Positions 18,664 through 27,299 of a stretch of 64,000 nucleotides of DNA are shown in pieces; the stretch's first letter is position 1, and each line of letters starts with the position of its first letter. The translations under genes and the position numbers were made by a program. Location: positions 1 to 64,000 of the forward strand of contig CAIMUF010000038.1 in the NCBI GenBank assembly GCA_903844635.1, read 5' to 3'. Source of the stretch: an uncultured Sulfuricurvum sp. (lineage in GTDB: Bacteria > Campylobacterota > Campylobacteria > Campylobacterales > Sulfurimonadaceae). The notes beneath the pieces were generated by a model that was given only the letters and a program-made list of their open reading frames with translations, ran no database searches and had not been told where the DNA came from.

Positions 18664-20166
18664 ATGAATAAAACCATAGAATCCAAATTACAAAATTTAA
18701 ATATTGAAAAAAGAGCATTTATAGACGGTATATATGTCGATTCAATAGAAGGTAAAACGATCACTAAACTCAGTTCTGTTGATGGAAGAGATATCTCTGG
18801 ATTATCTGCATGTACTGAGCTAGATATCAATAAGGCTGTTGATGCTGCAATGCGGAGTTATCAAGATGGCCAATGGCGAAAAATGAGCCTGAAAGATAAA
18901 AAAAATATTTTTTACAAATTTGCCAATTTAATTCAACAAAATCTCGAAGAACTAGCACTTCTTGACACAATTGAGACTGGACGGAGCTATAAAAATTATT
19001 TTTTTGATTCTATTCCAAAAGCAATCGAAGCGATTCGATGGTTTGCCGAAAGTGTAGACAAAATCTACGATCATGCTATTTCGACTAGTTACACTTCATC
19101 AGCAACCATCATTAGAGAACCATTGGGAGTTGTGGGAATAATCACTCCTTGGAATGATCCTTTGGTAGTCGCATTGTGGAAACTTAGCCCAGCATTGCTA
19201 ATGGGTAATTCGGTTGTCTTAAAACCTGCCGAACAATCGTCATTTTCTATTTTGAAAGTTGCACAATTAGCGCTTGAGGCCGGTATCCCGAAGGGGGTAT
19301 TCAATGTTGTGCCCGGATATGGAACTGAAGCTGGAAAAGCCTTGGCGTTACATAATGATGTAAGGGGGATTTTTTTTACAGGATCATCATTAGTCGGAAA
19401 ACAAATCCTTCAATATTCAGGTCTATCCAATATGAAGAAAGTGGGGCTTGAGTGTGGAGGCAAAAGTCCATTTATCGTCACTAAAAACTACTCTAATTTT
19501 CAAAAAACCTCAGAGGTTTTAGCAAAAAATATTTTTTACAATCAAGGACAAATTTGTTCTGCACCCTCAAGACTACTTATCGACAATACAATCAAAGCTA
19601 AGTTTTTAGAATTATTGCTTTTAGAAAGTGGTAAATATACTCCAAAAAACCCACTTGACCTAGAAAGCGAAGTTGGTGCTGTAGTTAGTTTTAAGCAAAA
19701 GGAGCGCATTGAAGCTTATATACAAAGTGGTATTGAATCTGGCGCAAAAATTATAACTAATACCACAAAAAAAACACCAGTAGATGGCGGTGCTTATATT
19801 CAACCTATTATATTTGATGATGTACATCTAGACTCATTAATAGCCCAAGATGAGATATTTGGCCCGGTTCTGGTTGTGCTTGGATTTGATACCATCGAGC
19901 AAGCAATAGAAATTGCAAATCACTCAAAATATGGCTTAGCAGCCTCAATCTGGACAAATGACTTTAATGAAGCGCATTATGTATCACGCGCTTTAGAGTC
20001 AGGAATTGTACATATCAATAGTTATGGTGATGATGATTATACGGTCCCTTTTGGTGGGGTTAAAGAGTCTGGACTAGGAAAAGACAAATCAATTTATGCC
20101 TTTGATGAATACAGCAATCTCAAGACTATTTGGATGAACTTTGAGATAGTTAGGAACGATACATGA
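18664..20166 (+). CDS. Aldehyde dehydrogenase family protein
   Basis: This 500-residue NAD(P)-dependent aldehyde dehydrogenase has the Rossmann-region GVVGIITPWNDPLVV near 152, VVLKPAEQS near 183, FFTGSSLVGKQI near 235, catalytic Glu in LECGGKSP near 262 and catalytic Cys in QGQICSAPSRLL near 297. The C-terminal PFGGVKESGLGKDKS is typical. It oxidises an aldehyde to an acid. Being inside a sugar operon and coupled to an ATP-grasp gene, it may supply a carboxylate that the ligase attaches. The ATP-grasp gene overlaps its end by four bases. Confidence 0.92.
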   Translation: MNKTIESKLQNLNIEKRAFIDGIYVDSIEGKTITKLSSVDGRDISGLSACTELDINKAVDAAMRSYQDGQWRKMSLKDKKNIFYKFANLIQQNLEELALLDTIETGRSYKNYFFDSIPKAIEAIRWFAESVDKIYDHAISTSYTSSATIIREPLGVVGIITPWNDPLVVALWKLSPALLMGNSVVLKPAEQSSFSILKVAQLALEAGIPKGVFNVVPGYGTEAGKALALHNDVRGIFFTGSSLVGKQILQYSGLSNMKKVGLECGGKSPFIVTKNYSNFQKTSEVLAKNIFYNQGQICSAPSRLLIDNTIKAKFLELLLLESGKYTPKNPLDLESEVGAVVSFKQKERIEAYIQSGIESGAKIITNTTKKTPVDGGAYIQPIIFDDVHLDSLIAQDEIFGPVLVVLGFDTIEQAIEIANHSKYGLAASIWTNDFNEAHYVSRALESGIVHINSYGDDDYTVPFGGVKESGLGKDKSIYAFDEYSNLKTIWMNFEIVRNDT

Positions 20167-21338
20167 AGCAAAAAATACTAATTGTTGGTGGAAGTCACAG
20201 TGATATTCCTTTGATAGAAGTTGCAAAACGTTGGGGATTATATGTAATTACGACAGGAAACAAATCGACTGATTTGGGGCATTCGTTGGCGGATGAGACT
20301 CATATGGTTGATTTTTCTGATAAGGATGCTGTTTTAGAATTAGCACAAAAGCTAGATATAACCTTTATTTGCTCCAGCAGTAATGATTTTTCTTTAATTT
20401 CTACTGCTTATGTAGCTGAAAAATTAAATTTGCCTGGCTATGATGATTATGCGACTACCCTCACCTTGCATCACAAAGATTTATTTAGGCAATTTACCCG
20501 AGAAAACAATTTCGATGTTCCATTCGCCGAAGGGTTTTCTTCTATCGAAGATGCAAAACATTACATACTGAAATGTCAATATCCAGTGGTAATTAAACCG
20601 GTTGATTTAACTGGCGGAAAAGGGATAACCATTGCTTACACGTATCTGGAAGCGCTTGATGCACTTCAAAAAGCTTTTGAACGTTCAAAAGCAAAGAGAA
20701 TTGTAGTAGAAGAGTTTATAGAGGGAACCCTACATAGTTTTTCCATGCTACTTCGTGATCAAAAGGTTGCTTTTTCCTTTGGAGACAACGAATTTTCGTA
20801 TAAAAATCCTTTTTTGGTCTCTACTTCAACAAGTCCTTCTTTCAACTTAGCAAACGTACGAAAAACACTTATCTCACAATCTGAAATACTAGCAACCTTA
20901 CTTAAACTCAAAGATGGTTTATTACATATGCAGTATTTAATGAATGGCAATAATATTAAAATCATTGAATTTACGAGGAGAATGCCAGGTGATTTTTATG
21001 CAAAACCTGTTTGGCTATCTACCGGAGTCGATTATGCAGAATGGGCCCTCAAAGCTTCATGCGGATTTAATCTTAGTGCACTAGCCCACGAGGATCAAAT
21101 AGGATACTACTCAAGACATTGTGTGATGACAGATCAAAATGGACAGATTCAAGACCTAGTGATAGACCCTTTGATAAAAGAGAATATCATTGAAACATTT
21201 ATGTGGTGGCAAAAAGGGGACGAAATTGTTGATTTTATGACTTATAAAGCTGGTATTATACTTTTAAAGTACGATACTTGTGAAGAAATGGATGAAAAAA
21301 ATGCGAAACTGCATGAACTGATAAGAATCAAGCTATAA
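20163..21338 (+). CDS. ATP-grasp carboxylate-amine ligase-like protein
   Basis: This 391-residue protein has a preATP-grasp Rossmann start (KILIVGGSHSDIPLIEVAK). The ATP-grasp core has VVIKPVDLTGGKGITIAY near 142-158 and VVEEFIEGTLHSFSML near 182-197. The metal-binding segment is KIIEFTRRMPGDFYAKP near 262. Members join a carboxylate to an amine or similar nucleophile through an acyl phosphate. It is translationally coupled to the aldehyde dehydrogenase. In this setting it could acylate the 4-amino group of a dideoxy sugar (inference). Confidence 0.88.
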   Translation: MKQKILIVGGSHSDIPLIEVAKRWGLYVITTGNKSTDLGHSLADETHMVDFSDKDAVLELAQKLDITFICSSSNDFSLISTAYVAEKLNLPGYDDYATTLTLHHKDLFRQFTRENNFDVPFAEGFSSIEDAKHYILKCQYPVVIKPVDLTGGKGITIAYTYLEALDALQKAFERSKAKRIVVEEFIEGTLHSFSMLLRDQKVAFSFGDNEFSYKNPFLVSTSTSPSFNLANVRKTLISQSEILATLLKLKDGLLHMQYLMNGNNIKIIEFTRRMPGDFYAKPVWLSTGVDYAEWALKASCGFNLSALAHEDQIGYYSRHCVMTDQNGQIQDLVIDPLIKENIIETFMWWQKGDEIVDFMTYKAGIILLKYDTCEEMDEKNAKLHELIRIKL

Positions 21339-21365
21339 AAGTTAGACTTAAAAAAGGAAAATAAT

Positions 21366-21416
21366 ATGCAATATAAGAACTTACTAATTATCATTAAAAA
21401 AGGTTACCCTAGATGA
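21366..21416 (+). CDS. Possible 16-codon leader peptide coupled to the next gene
   Basis: An ATG preceded by AAAAAAGGAAAATA opens a short frame reading MQYKNLLIIIKKGYPR and stopping at TGA. That TGA overlaps the ATG of the methyltransferase-like gene (ATGA). The layout suggests translational coupling rather than a functional peptide. It could also be chance in AT-rich DNA. Confidence 0.3.
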   Translation: MQYKNLLIIIKKGYPR

Positions 21417-22372
21417 ACGATATGAGGTTTAATACCTACAGTATGCTTTCAACAGAAGAACGATTGAAATTATTTTATATTACTAAGAACGTAAAACTAT
21501 TATCCTCTGACTGTATTCTGGAATATGGTGTATTCTTTGGAGGTAGTCTAGAGCCTTTATCAAAAGGGCTATTTTGTAATATTAAATATAATCAACATGA
21601 AATTATAGGAATTGATTCATTTTCTGCATCCAAAGATGGCTCCTTTTATACTACAGTATTGGAAAGAGCCAATATTATAAATATCAAAGAAAAATCACAT
21701 ATTTCTGAAATACATGTCGATTGGTTTGAGTTTGTCAAAGAAGAGTTAATCCAATTTGATAATATTAAATTGGTGAAAGGCTTGCCAAGTACATATGTTT
21801 TAGAAAATACTAAAACCATTGCCATTTTACATTTAGACATGCCAAAATTTTATACGGAATTGAGTGAAATTTTACATAATATTATCAATAATCTCAGGCA
21901 CGATAGTTTTATTATATTTCAAGATTATTTTTATCATTGGTCTGCTGAGATCATTGCATTTGGATATTATCTTATTAAAAATGAGATTATTATATTGATA
22001 GATACATGTCGTACTAGTTTATATGCTAATAATATATCAATGAGTTCTGATATATTAACTTATTTTGATGATAAAATTAATGATTCAAATTTCATCATCA
22101 ACTTGTTAATTGAAGCATCTAAGTATTTTGAAAACAAAGTAAATCATGAGCAAATAGCTTCATTATATATGGCTATTACTCAATATTCTTTTCTTAAAAA
22201 TGATATGAACACATTTAATAAATTCTCACTTTTAATTGATAAGGTATCTCAAGGAAATCAATACTTGAGTGATCGAATTTCATGGATGAATATAGAATTA
22301 AAAGAATATAATTACGATATATATTCTAATTATATTAAAAATTTTGATGATATAAATAATAAAACATGCTGA
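21413..22372 (+). CDS. TylF/MycF-like methyltransferase homologue
   Basis: This 319-residue protein has features of the TylF-type SAM-dependent O-methyltransferase group: LEYGVFFGGSLEPLSKG near residue 40 (SAM-loop-like), IGIDSFSAS near 70, LVKGLPSTYVLENT near 120, a strand AILHLDMPKFYTELSEIL, and IIFQDYF near 165. Residues 230-319 form an extra helical tail. Match is by pattern only and some metal-ligand positions are uncertain. It is among the most AT-rich genes in the window. It overlaps the WecE gene by seven bases. Confidence 0.55.
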   Translation: MNDMRFNTYSMLSTEERLKLFYITKNVKLLSSDCILEYGVFFGGSLEPLSKGLFCNIKYNQHEIIGIDSFSASKDGSFYTTVLERANIINIKEKSHISEIHVDWFEFVKEELIQFDNIKLVKGLPSTYVLENTKTIAILHLDMPKFYTELSEILHNIINNLRHDSFIIFQDYFYHWSAEIIAFGYYLIKNEIIILIDTCRTSLYANNISMSSDILTYFDDKINDSNFIINLLIEASKYFENKVNHEQIASLYMAITQYSFLKNDMNTFNKFSLLIDKVSQGNQYLSDRISWMNIELKEYNYDIYSNYIKNFDDINNKTC

Positions 22373-23508
22373 TACCATTTAATACTCCATCTTACACTGG
22401 CAATGAAGATAAATATATATTAGAATCCGTAAGAAATAATCACATTTCAGGAAATGGCCCTTTTACAAAAAAATGCGAGCAGTGGTTTGAAAATCATCTC
22501 GGTTGCAAGAAAGTACTGCTCGCTCCTTCATGTACACATGCACTTGAAATGGCCGCTATATTACTCAACATCAAAGAGGGCGACGAAGTAATCATGCCAA
22601 GCTATACATTTGTTAGTACAGCTAATGCCTTTGTTTTAAGGGGTGCCAAAATAGTATTTGTAGATATTCGTCCAGATACCATGAATATAGATGAAGCAAA
22701 AATTGAACAAGCAATCACAACTAAAACAAAAGTTATTATACCAGTTCATTATGCTGGAATTAGTTGTGAGATGGATATCATTATGGATATTGCAAACAGA
22801 TATAAATTATATGTAGTAGAAGATGCTGCGCAAGGTATTATGAGCACATATAAAGGAAAAGCACTTGGAACGATAGGGCATCTTGGAACGTATAGTTTTC
22901 ATGAAACAAAAAATATCACAAGTGCTGGAGAAGGTGGGCTTTTAATAATAAATGATGAAAAGTTTGTTACAAGAGCGGAAATCATCAGAGAAAAGGGAAC
23001 AAATAGAAGTCAGTTTTTTAGAGGTATGGTGGATAAATACAGCTGGGTAGATATTGGCAGTAGTTACCTTATTAACGATGTGAGCGCAGCTTATTTATGG
23101 GGACAAATAGAAAAAGTTTATGAAATCAATTCAAATAGACTTACGACATGGCATCATTACTATGATGGGATGTTAGACCTAGAACAAAAAGGGTTCATAG
23201 TACTACCCATAATTCCTGATGAGTGTACTCAAAATGCTCATATGTTTTACCTTAAAGTTAATAGCTTAAAGGTAAGAACCGCCTTGTTAGAGTATTTGAA
23301 ACTACATGAAATCAATGCTGTTTTTCACTACGTACCACTGCATTCTGCACCTGCTGGAATACGCTTCGGAAGATTTAGTGCAAAAGACATATTTACAACA
23401 AATGAAAGTGAAAAATTAATCAGGCTGCCTATGTATTTTGGAATGGACTATGATTTAACTTTCAAAGTAATTGAAAATATAAAAGGATTTTTCGATGAAA
23501 CCAAGTAA
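22366..23508 (+). CDS. rffA: dTDP-4-amino-4,6-dideoxygalactose transaminase (WecE/RffA)
   Basis: This 380-residue PLP aminotransferase matches the enterobacterial RffA/WecE sequence closely as I recall it. Long shared blocks include VLLAPSCTHALEMAA, GDEVIMPSYTFVSTANAFV, VVEDAAQGIMSTYKGKALG and REKGTNRSQFFRG. The PLP lysine is in SFHETKNITSAGEGG near 185. The enzyme makes dTDP-4-amino-4,6-dideoxygalactose (Fuc4N) from dTDP-4-keto-6-deoxyglucose. The rfbA/rfbB genes supplying that substrate and the usual WecD acetyltransferase are not in the window. Confidence 0.93.
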   Translation: MLIPFNTPSYTGNEDKYILESVRNNHISGNGPFTKKCEQWFENHLGCKKVLLAPSCTHALEMAAILLNIKEGDEVIMPSYTFVSTANAFVLRGAKIVFVDIRPDTMNIDEAKIEQAITTKTKVIIPVHYAGISCEMDIIMDIANRYKLYVVEDAAQGIMSTYKGKALGTIGHLGTYSFHETKNITSAGEGGLLIINDEKFVTRAEIIREKGTNRSQFFRGMVDKYSWVDIGSSYLINDVSAAYLWGQIEKVYEINSNRLTTWHHYYDGMLDLEQKGFIVLPIIPDECTQNAHMFYLKVNSLKVRTALLEYLKLHEINAVFHYVPLHSAPAGIRFGRFSAKDIFTTNESEKLIRLPMYFGMDYDLTFKVIENIKGFFDETK

Positions 23509-24187
23509 ATTTCATAGCAACAGAGGTTGGGACAACTGGTTATTGTATGATATAGGTGATAAATTTTTAGAGAAATATTCGTCGTATTATAAAGGTAAAT
23601 TAGTTGATCTAGGTTGCGGAGAAGCACCATATAAAGAGTATTTTTTACAATATGCTCAAAGCTATACTGGTGTCGATTGGACAAAAACTTTGCATAACTC
23701 AAAAGCAGATATTGTCTCAAATCTTAATGAAAAAATCGAGCTTCCTGATGGAATAGCCGATACAATCGTTTCCGTTTCGGTTATGGAACATTTATGTGAA
23801 CCTCAAATATTTCTCAACGAATCTTTTCGGATACTCAAAGATGGTGGTGTTATGATACTTCAAGTGCCTTGGCAATGGTGGATTCATGAAGCCCCTCATG
23901 ACTATTTTCGCTACACACCATATGGACTAAAATATATGTTTGAAAAAGCTGGATTTTACAATGTTCAAGTTGAGCCACAAACAGGCTTTTTTACCACATG
24001 GATAGTAAAGATGAACTACTTTAGCGGTCGGTTTATCCGTGGGCCAAAACCAATCAGACAAATTGTTAAAACAATGTTGTTTCCATTTTGGCTGATTGGA
24101 CAAATTGTAGCCCCTTATCTCGACAAACTTGATACCAATTGGGCTGCTGAAAGCCAAGGATACTTTGTCTTAGCTCATAAAAAATAA
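23495..24187 (+). CDS. Class I SAM-dependent methyltransferase
   Basis: This 230-residue protein has SAM-binding motif I LVDLGCGEAPYKEYF near residue 35, an acidic strand TGVDWTK near 60, and motif IV-like VSVSVMEHLCEPQIFLNE near 90 with the later FRILKDGGVMILQVP. It is a Methyltransf_11/25 type enzyme. Target unknown; a sugar hydroxyl or amino group is plausible from its place directly after and 14 bases into the WecE gene. The C-terminal tail has a hydrophobic stretch (FPFWLIGQIVAPYLD) that may contact membrane. Confidence 0.82.
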   Translation: MKPSKFHSNRGWDNWLLYDIGDKFLEKYSSYYKGKLVDLGCGEAPYKEYFLQYAQSYTGVDWTKTLHNSKADIVSNLNEKIELPDGIADTIVSVSVMEHLCEPQIFLNESFRILKDGGVMILQVPWQWWIHEAPHDYFRYTPYGLKYMFEKAGFYNVQVEPQTGFFTTWIVKMNYFSGRFIRGPKPIRQIVKTMLFPFWLIGQIVAPYLDKLDTNWAAESQGYFVLAHKK

Positions 24188-24201
24188 TAAAAGGAAATTT
24201 A

Positions 24202-25290
24202 ATGATATGGATTGATATTGCCACTCCGAAATACGCTCTTTTTTTTTCGTACCTCTTTAACGAATTTAAAAAAATTGATGACAACATCCTCGTAACAACC
24301 CGAAAGTCTGAAGGTTATACTGAAGCACAAGCCCTCTTAGAGCTAAATCATATCGATCATCGTATCGTGGGAAACTATGGCGGGGAAACGATTAAGGATA
24401 AATTTGTGGCTCGCATAAAGAGACAGCAAGATTTCGTTACCCTCTTTGAACAAATAGGAACGCCTGATCTTTTTATCTGTGGAAGTAGTGCCGAAGGGAT
24501 TCAGACTGCTTTTGGATTAGGTATCCCGACTGTTCATTTTGCAGATGGCCCCATCAAAGCTGACAAATTTTCCTATGATGACATAAGCATTTTAGCAAAA
24601 CTCACCATTCCGCTTTCTTCTCTTATTATCAAACCTTTTTTTGTCCCTGATGAATGTTATACTACTTTAGGTGTAAAACCGGAAAATATTATTGATCATG
24701 ATTTTTTCGAAGTATCCTTGTGGACAAAAGATATGGCAACCGACCCACAAAAAGATTTTCGTAAACGCTATGGGCTTGATATCTCAAGACCAACTATTCT
24801 GATTCGAGAAGAAGAATTCAAAGCGCACTATGTACATGAGCGTCTTGATGTTATTTACGACTCAATTACTATTCTCTCAGAAGCAATCGATGCTAATATT
24901 GTTCTTATGCCACGATATGAGTCACAAGCCCTAAAAAGCCGTTTTTCCAGTGTTGCTTTAGTACTTGAAGAAAAACTATTGCCTGAAGAGTTTTATCCTT
25001 TTATCGATCTTCTTATCGGTGGTGGTGGAACAATGAATGTCGAAGCAGCAACACTTGGAATCCCCGTTATCTCCACTCGATCATTAAAGTTTTTTCAAGA
25101 TACATATCTCATTGATAACCAGTTTATGTCATGGGCTAAAAATCCGCAAGAGGTCTTAGCATTAACTCAAAAGCTCTTAGGGACACGAAATATCGGACTA
25201 AATTCACAGCTTCCGACATCAGACCTTGTAGCAACGCTTGTAGATCCTATAAAAAAATTCTACCAACTTCTTAAAGTTCACCCATCTTAA
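24202..25290 (+). CDS. DUF354 family protein (GT-B-like)
   Basis: This 362-residue protein begins MIWIDIATPKYALFFSYLF, the typical DUF354 start, with LFICGSSAEGIQTAFGLGIP near 95 and the late LIGGGGTMNVEAATLGIPVIS near 270. The last motif is the donor-binding region of GT-B enzymes related to UDP-GlcNAc epimerases and transferases. DUF354 genes commonly lie in surface glycan loci; activity is not established. It has a clear AAAGGAAA upstream of the ATG and is less AT-rich than its neighbours. Confidence 0.8.
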   Translation: MIWIDIATPKYALFFSYLFNEFKKIDDNILVTTRKSEGYTEAQALLELNHIDHRIVGNYGGETIKDKFVARIKRQQDFVTLFEQIGTPDLFICGSSAEGIQTAFGLGIPTVHFADGPIKADKFSYDDISILAKLTIPLSSLIIKPFFVPDECYTTLGVKPENIIDHDFFEVSLWTKDMATDPQKDFRKRYGLDISRPTILIREEEFKAHYVHERLDVIYDSITILSEAIDANIVLMPRYESQALKSRFSSVALVLEEKLLPEEFYPFIDLLIGGGGTMNVEAATLGIPVISTRSLKFFQDTYLIDNQFMSWAKNPQEVLALTQKLLGTRNIGLNSQLPTSDLVATLVDPIKKFYQLLKVHPS

Positions 25291-25392
25291 TAAAAAAAAA
25301 TTATTGACGATTATAGTGTTCAAGAAAAAGCGATAATAAACGAGTTGCAAAATAGCTAAATTATTAAAGTTGTTTAAAAGAAGGAATGTATA

Positions 25393-26331
25393 ATGCAAAT
25401 CGTAAAATATAATACAAGCGACAAAAAGAGATGGGATAAATTTGTTGAAAATTGTAAAAATGGTCATTTCTGCTTCTTTCGTGATTTCATGGAATACCAT
25501 GCACAAAGATTTGAAGATTTTTCATTACTCATACTAGATGACAACAATTCACTACTATCCATCTTACCTGCGAATATAAAAAGCACCACCCTTTATTCAC
25601 ATCAAGGCCTCACATTTGGAGGCCTTTTAATTGATGATAAAATGACAACTAAAACGATGCTAGATCTATTCACAGTTTTAAAAGATTTTTTAAAAACAAA
25701 TGGGATTAAAAAGCTTGTATACAAATGCATCCCTTACATTTATCATACAAAGCCTTCCGAAGAAGATAGATATGCTTTTTTCAGAAATGATGCAAAAATA
25801 ATTCGACGAGATGTGACATCTGCTCTTGATTTTACAGAAGAAATAAAATATTCCAAAGGAAGAAAATGGACAGTAAATAAAGCGTCTAAAAATCATTTAA
25901 CGTTTGAACAATCTTATGATTTAGTAAGCTATTGGACGCTGCTTGAAGAGGTACTAAAAACACACCATAAGACTAAACCAACACATAGTTTAAATGAAAT
26001 ACAAAAATTATCTCTTTTATTTCCAGATAATATCAAATTATTCATAGCAACTCAAAAGAATACCCTTCTTGCTGGGGCATTAATTTATGAATATAAGAAT
26101 ATAATATATACTCAATATCTTGCCAACTCACCAGAGGGGCGAGAGTGTGGTGCACTAGACTTTATACTAGATACATTAATAAAAAAAGTCTACTTCAATA
26201 AGAGATATTTCAACTTTGGAATTTCAAATGAAAATGATGGTCAATTTTTAAATATTGGATTAATTGCACAAAAAGAAGGATTCGGTGCCAGAGCGGTGGT
26301 AAATGATGTTTATGAAATGGAGATATTATGA
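25393..26331 (+). CDS. GNAT/FemAB-like acyltransferase
   Basis: This 312-residue protein has the Acetyltransf_6/FemAB-like layout of two tandem GNAT folds. The N-terminal half has HFCFFRDFMEYHAQRF and GLTFGGLLIDDKM. The C-terminal half has KLFIATQKNTLLAGALIYEY near 215 and the YTQYLANSPEGRECGALDFI segment near 235 that resembles the acyl-donor site. Related proteins in surface sugar clusters acylate amino sugars or attach amino acids from tRNA. The 102-base gap before it, its own AAGGA site and the 4-base overlap with the next gene suggest it heads a sub-operon. Confidence 0.7.
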   Translation: MQIVKYNTSDKKRWDKFVENCKNGHFCFFRDFMEYHAQRFEDFSLLILDDNNSLLSILPANIKSTTLYSHQGLTFGGLLIDDKMTTKTMLDLFTVLKDFLKTNGIKKLVYKCIPYIYHTKPSEEDRYAFFRNDAKIIRRDVTSALDFTEEIKYSKGRKWTVNKASKNHLTFEQSYDLVSYWTLLEEVLKTHHKTKPTHSLNEIQKLSLLFPDNIKLFIATQKNTLLAGALIYEYKNIIYTQYLANSPEGRECGALDFILDTLIKKVYFNKRYFNFGISNENDGQFLNIGLIAQKEGFGARAVVNDVYEMEIL

Positions 26332-27299
26332 ATGTCGCATTAATCGGTTATGGATACTGGGGTATAAATCTCGCACGAACGATTCAGGAAACAGAAGGTG
26401 TAGAACTTTACACTATATTTGATCTTGATGCTGAACGAATTCAAGAAGCACATAAGCTCTATGATTTTCATCTATTTTCATCTCTCGATGCTCTTTTTGC
26501 ATCAAATAACATAGAGGCTATATTTATAGCTACTCCACCCGCATCTCACTATAATGTTGCCAAAAAAGCACTAAATGCCGGAAAACATATATTTGTCGAA
26601 AAACCTTTTACTCTTAGATTAGAAGATACCTATGATCTTATAAATATTGCTGAAAAAAAAGATCTTATTTATATGGTGGATCATGTTTTTATTTATAGTG
26701 AACCAGTAAAATTTCTCAAAAAAAATATTCATGATTTTGGAGAGATTGTTTACATTAACAGCCGTCGTATCAATTTGGGCCTATTTCAGTATACAACTGA
26801 TGTTATTTGGGATTTAGCAGTCCATGATCTATCCATTATTAATCATCTTGTCGGTCTCGATATCATTCAGACATCGGTCTTTAAGAAGAAATATAAAAAC
26901 TTTCCAAATGAAGCCATTGCAAACATTAATTTAGAGCTAGCATGCGACACAGTTATTAATCTCAATGTCTCATGGCTAAGTCCTGTGAAAGTGCGCGAAA
27001 TGATTATTGGTGGAACGAAAATGAGTGCTGTTTATGATGATACCCTTGTCAATCCAATTACGCTTTATGATGCTGGAATAGTTTTAGAACAGGACCTAAG
27101 CAAAAGTGAACTTTATCAACATATGGTAAAGTACAACTATGGAGAGACCCAAACACCAATACTTCCAAAAAACTCCTCTCTCACTAATGCCGTAAAACAT
27201 TTTGCAGAGTGTGTATCAATGCGTGAAGAGCCACTCACAGGGAAAGAATCTATCTTAAAAGTGATGCAAGCACTCGAAATAATATCAAAGGTAGGATAA
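26328..27299 (+). CDS. Gfo/Idh/MocA family sugar oxidoreductase
   Basis: This 323-residue protein has the NAD-binding N-terminal motif VALIGYGYWGINLART (residues 3-18), AIFIATPPASHYNVAKKAL near 67 and the family motif HIFVEKPFTL near 90 containing the EKP lysine. WDLAVHDLSIINHL near 165 has the catalytic-region Asp and His. Members oxidise or reduce sugar hydroxyls. Paired with the adjacent DegT aminotransferase, it recalls WlbA-type 3-keto sugar formation before amination. The exact substrate is not readable. Confidence 0.9.
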   Translation: MNVALIGYGYWGINLARTIQETEGVELYTIFDLDAERIQEAHKLYDFHLFSSLDALFASNNIEAIFIATPPASHYNVAKKALNAGKHIFVEKPFTLRLEDTYDLINIAEKKDLIYMVDHVFIYSEPVKFLKKNIHDFGEIVYINSRRINLGLFQYTTDVIWDLAVHDLSIINHLVGLDIIQTSVFKKKYKNFPNEAIANINLELACDTVINLNVSWLSPVKVREMIIGGTKMSAVYDDTLVNPITLYDAGIVLEQDLSKSELYQHMVKYNYGETQTPILPKNSSLTNAVKHFAECVSMREEPLTGKESILKVMQALEIISKVG

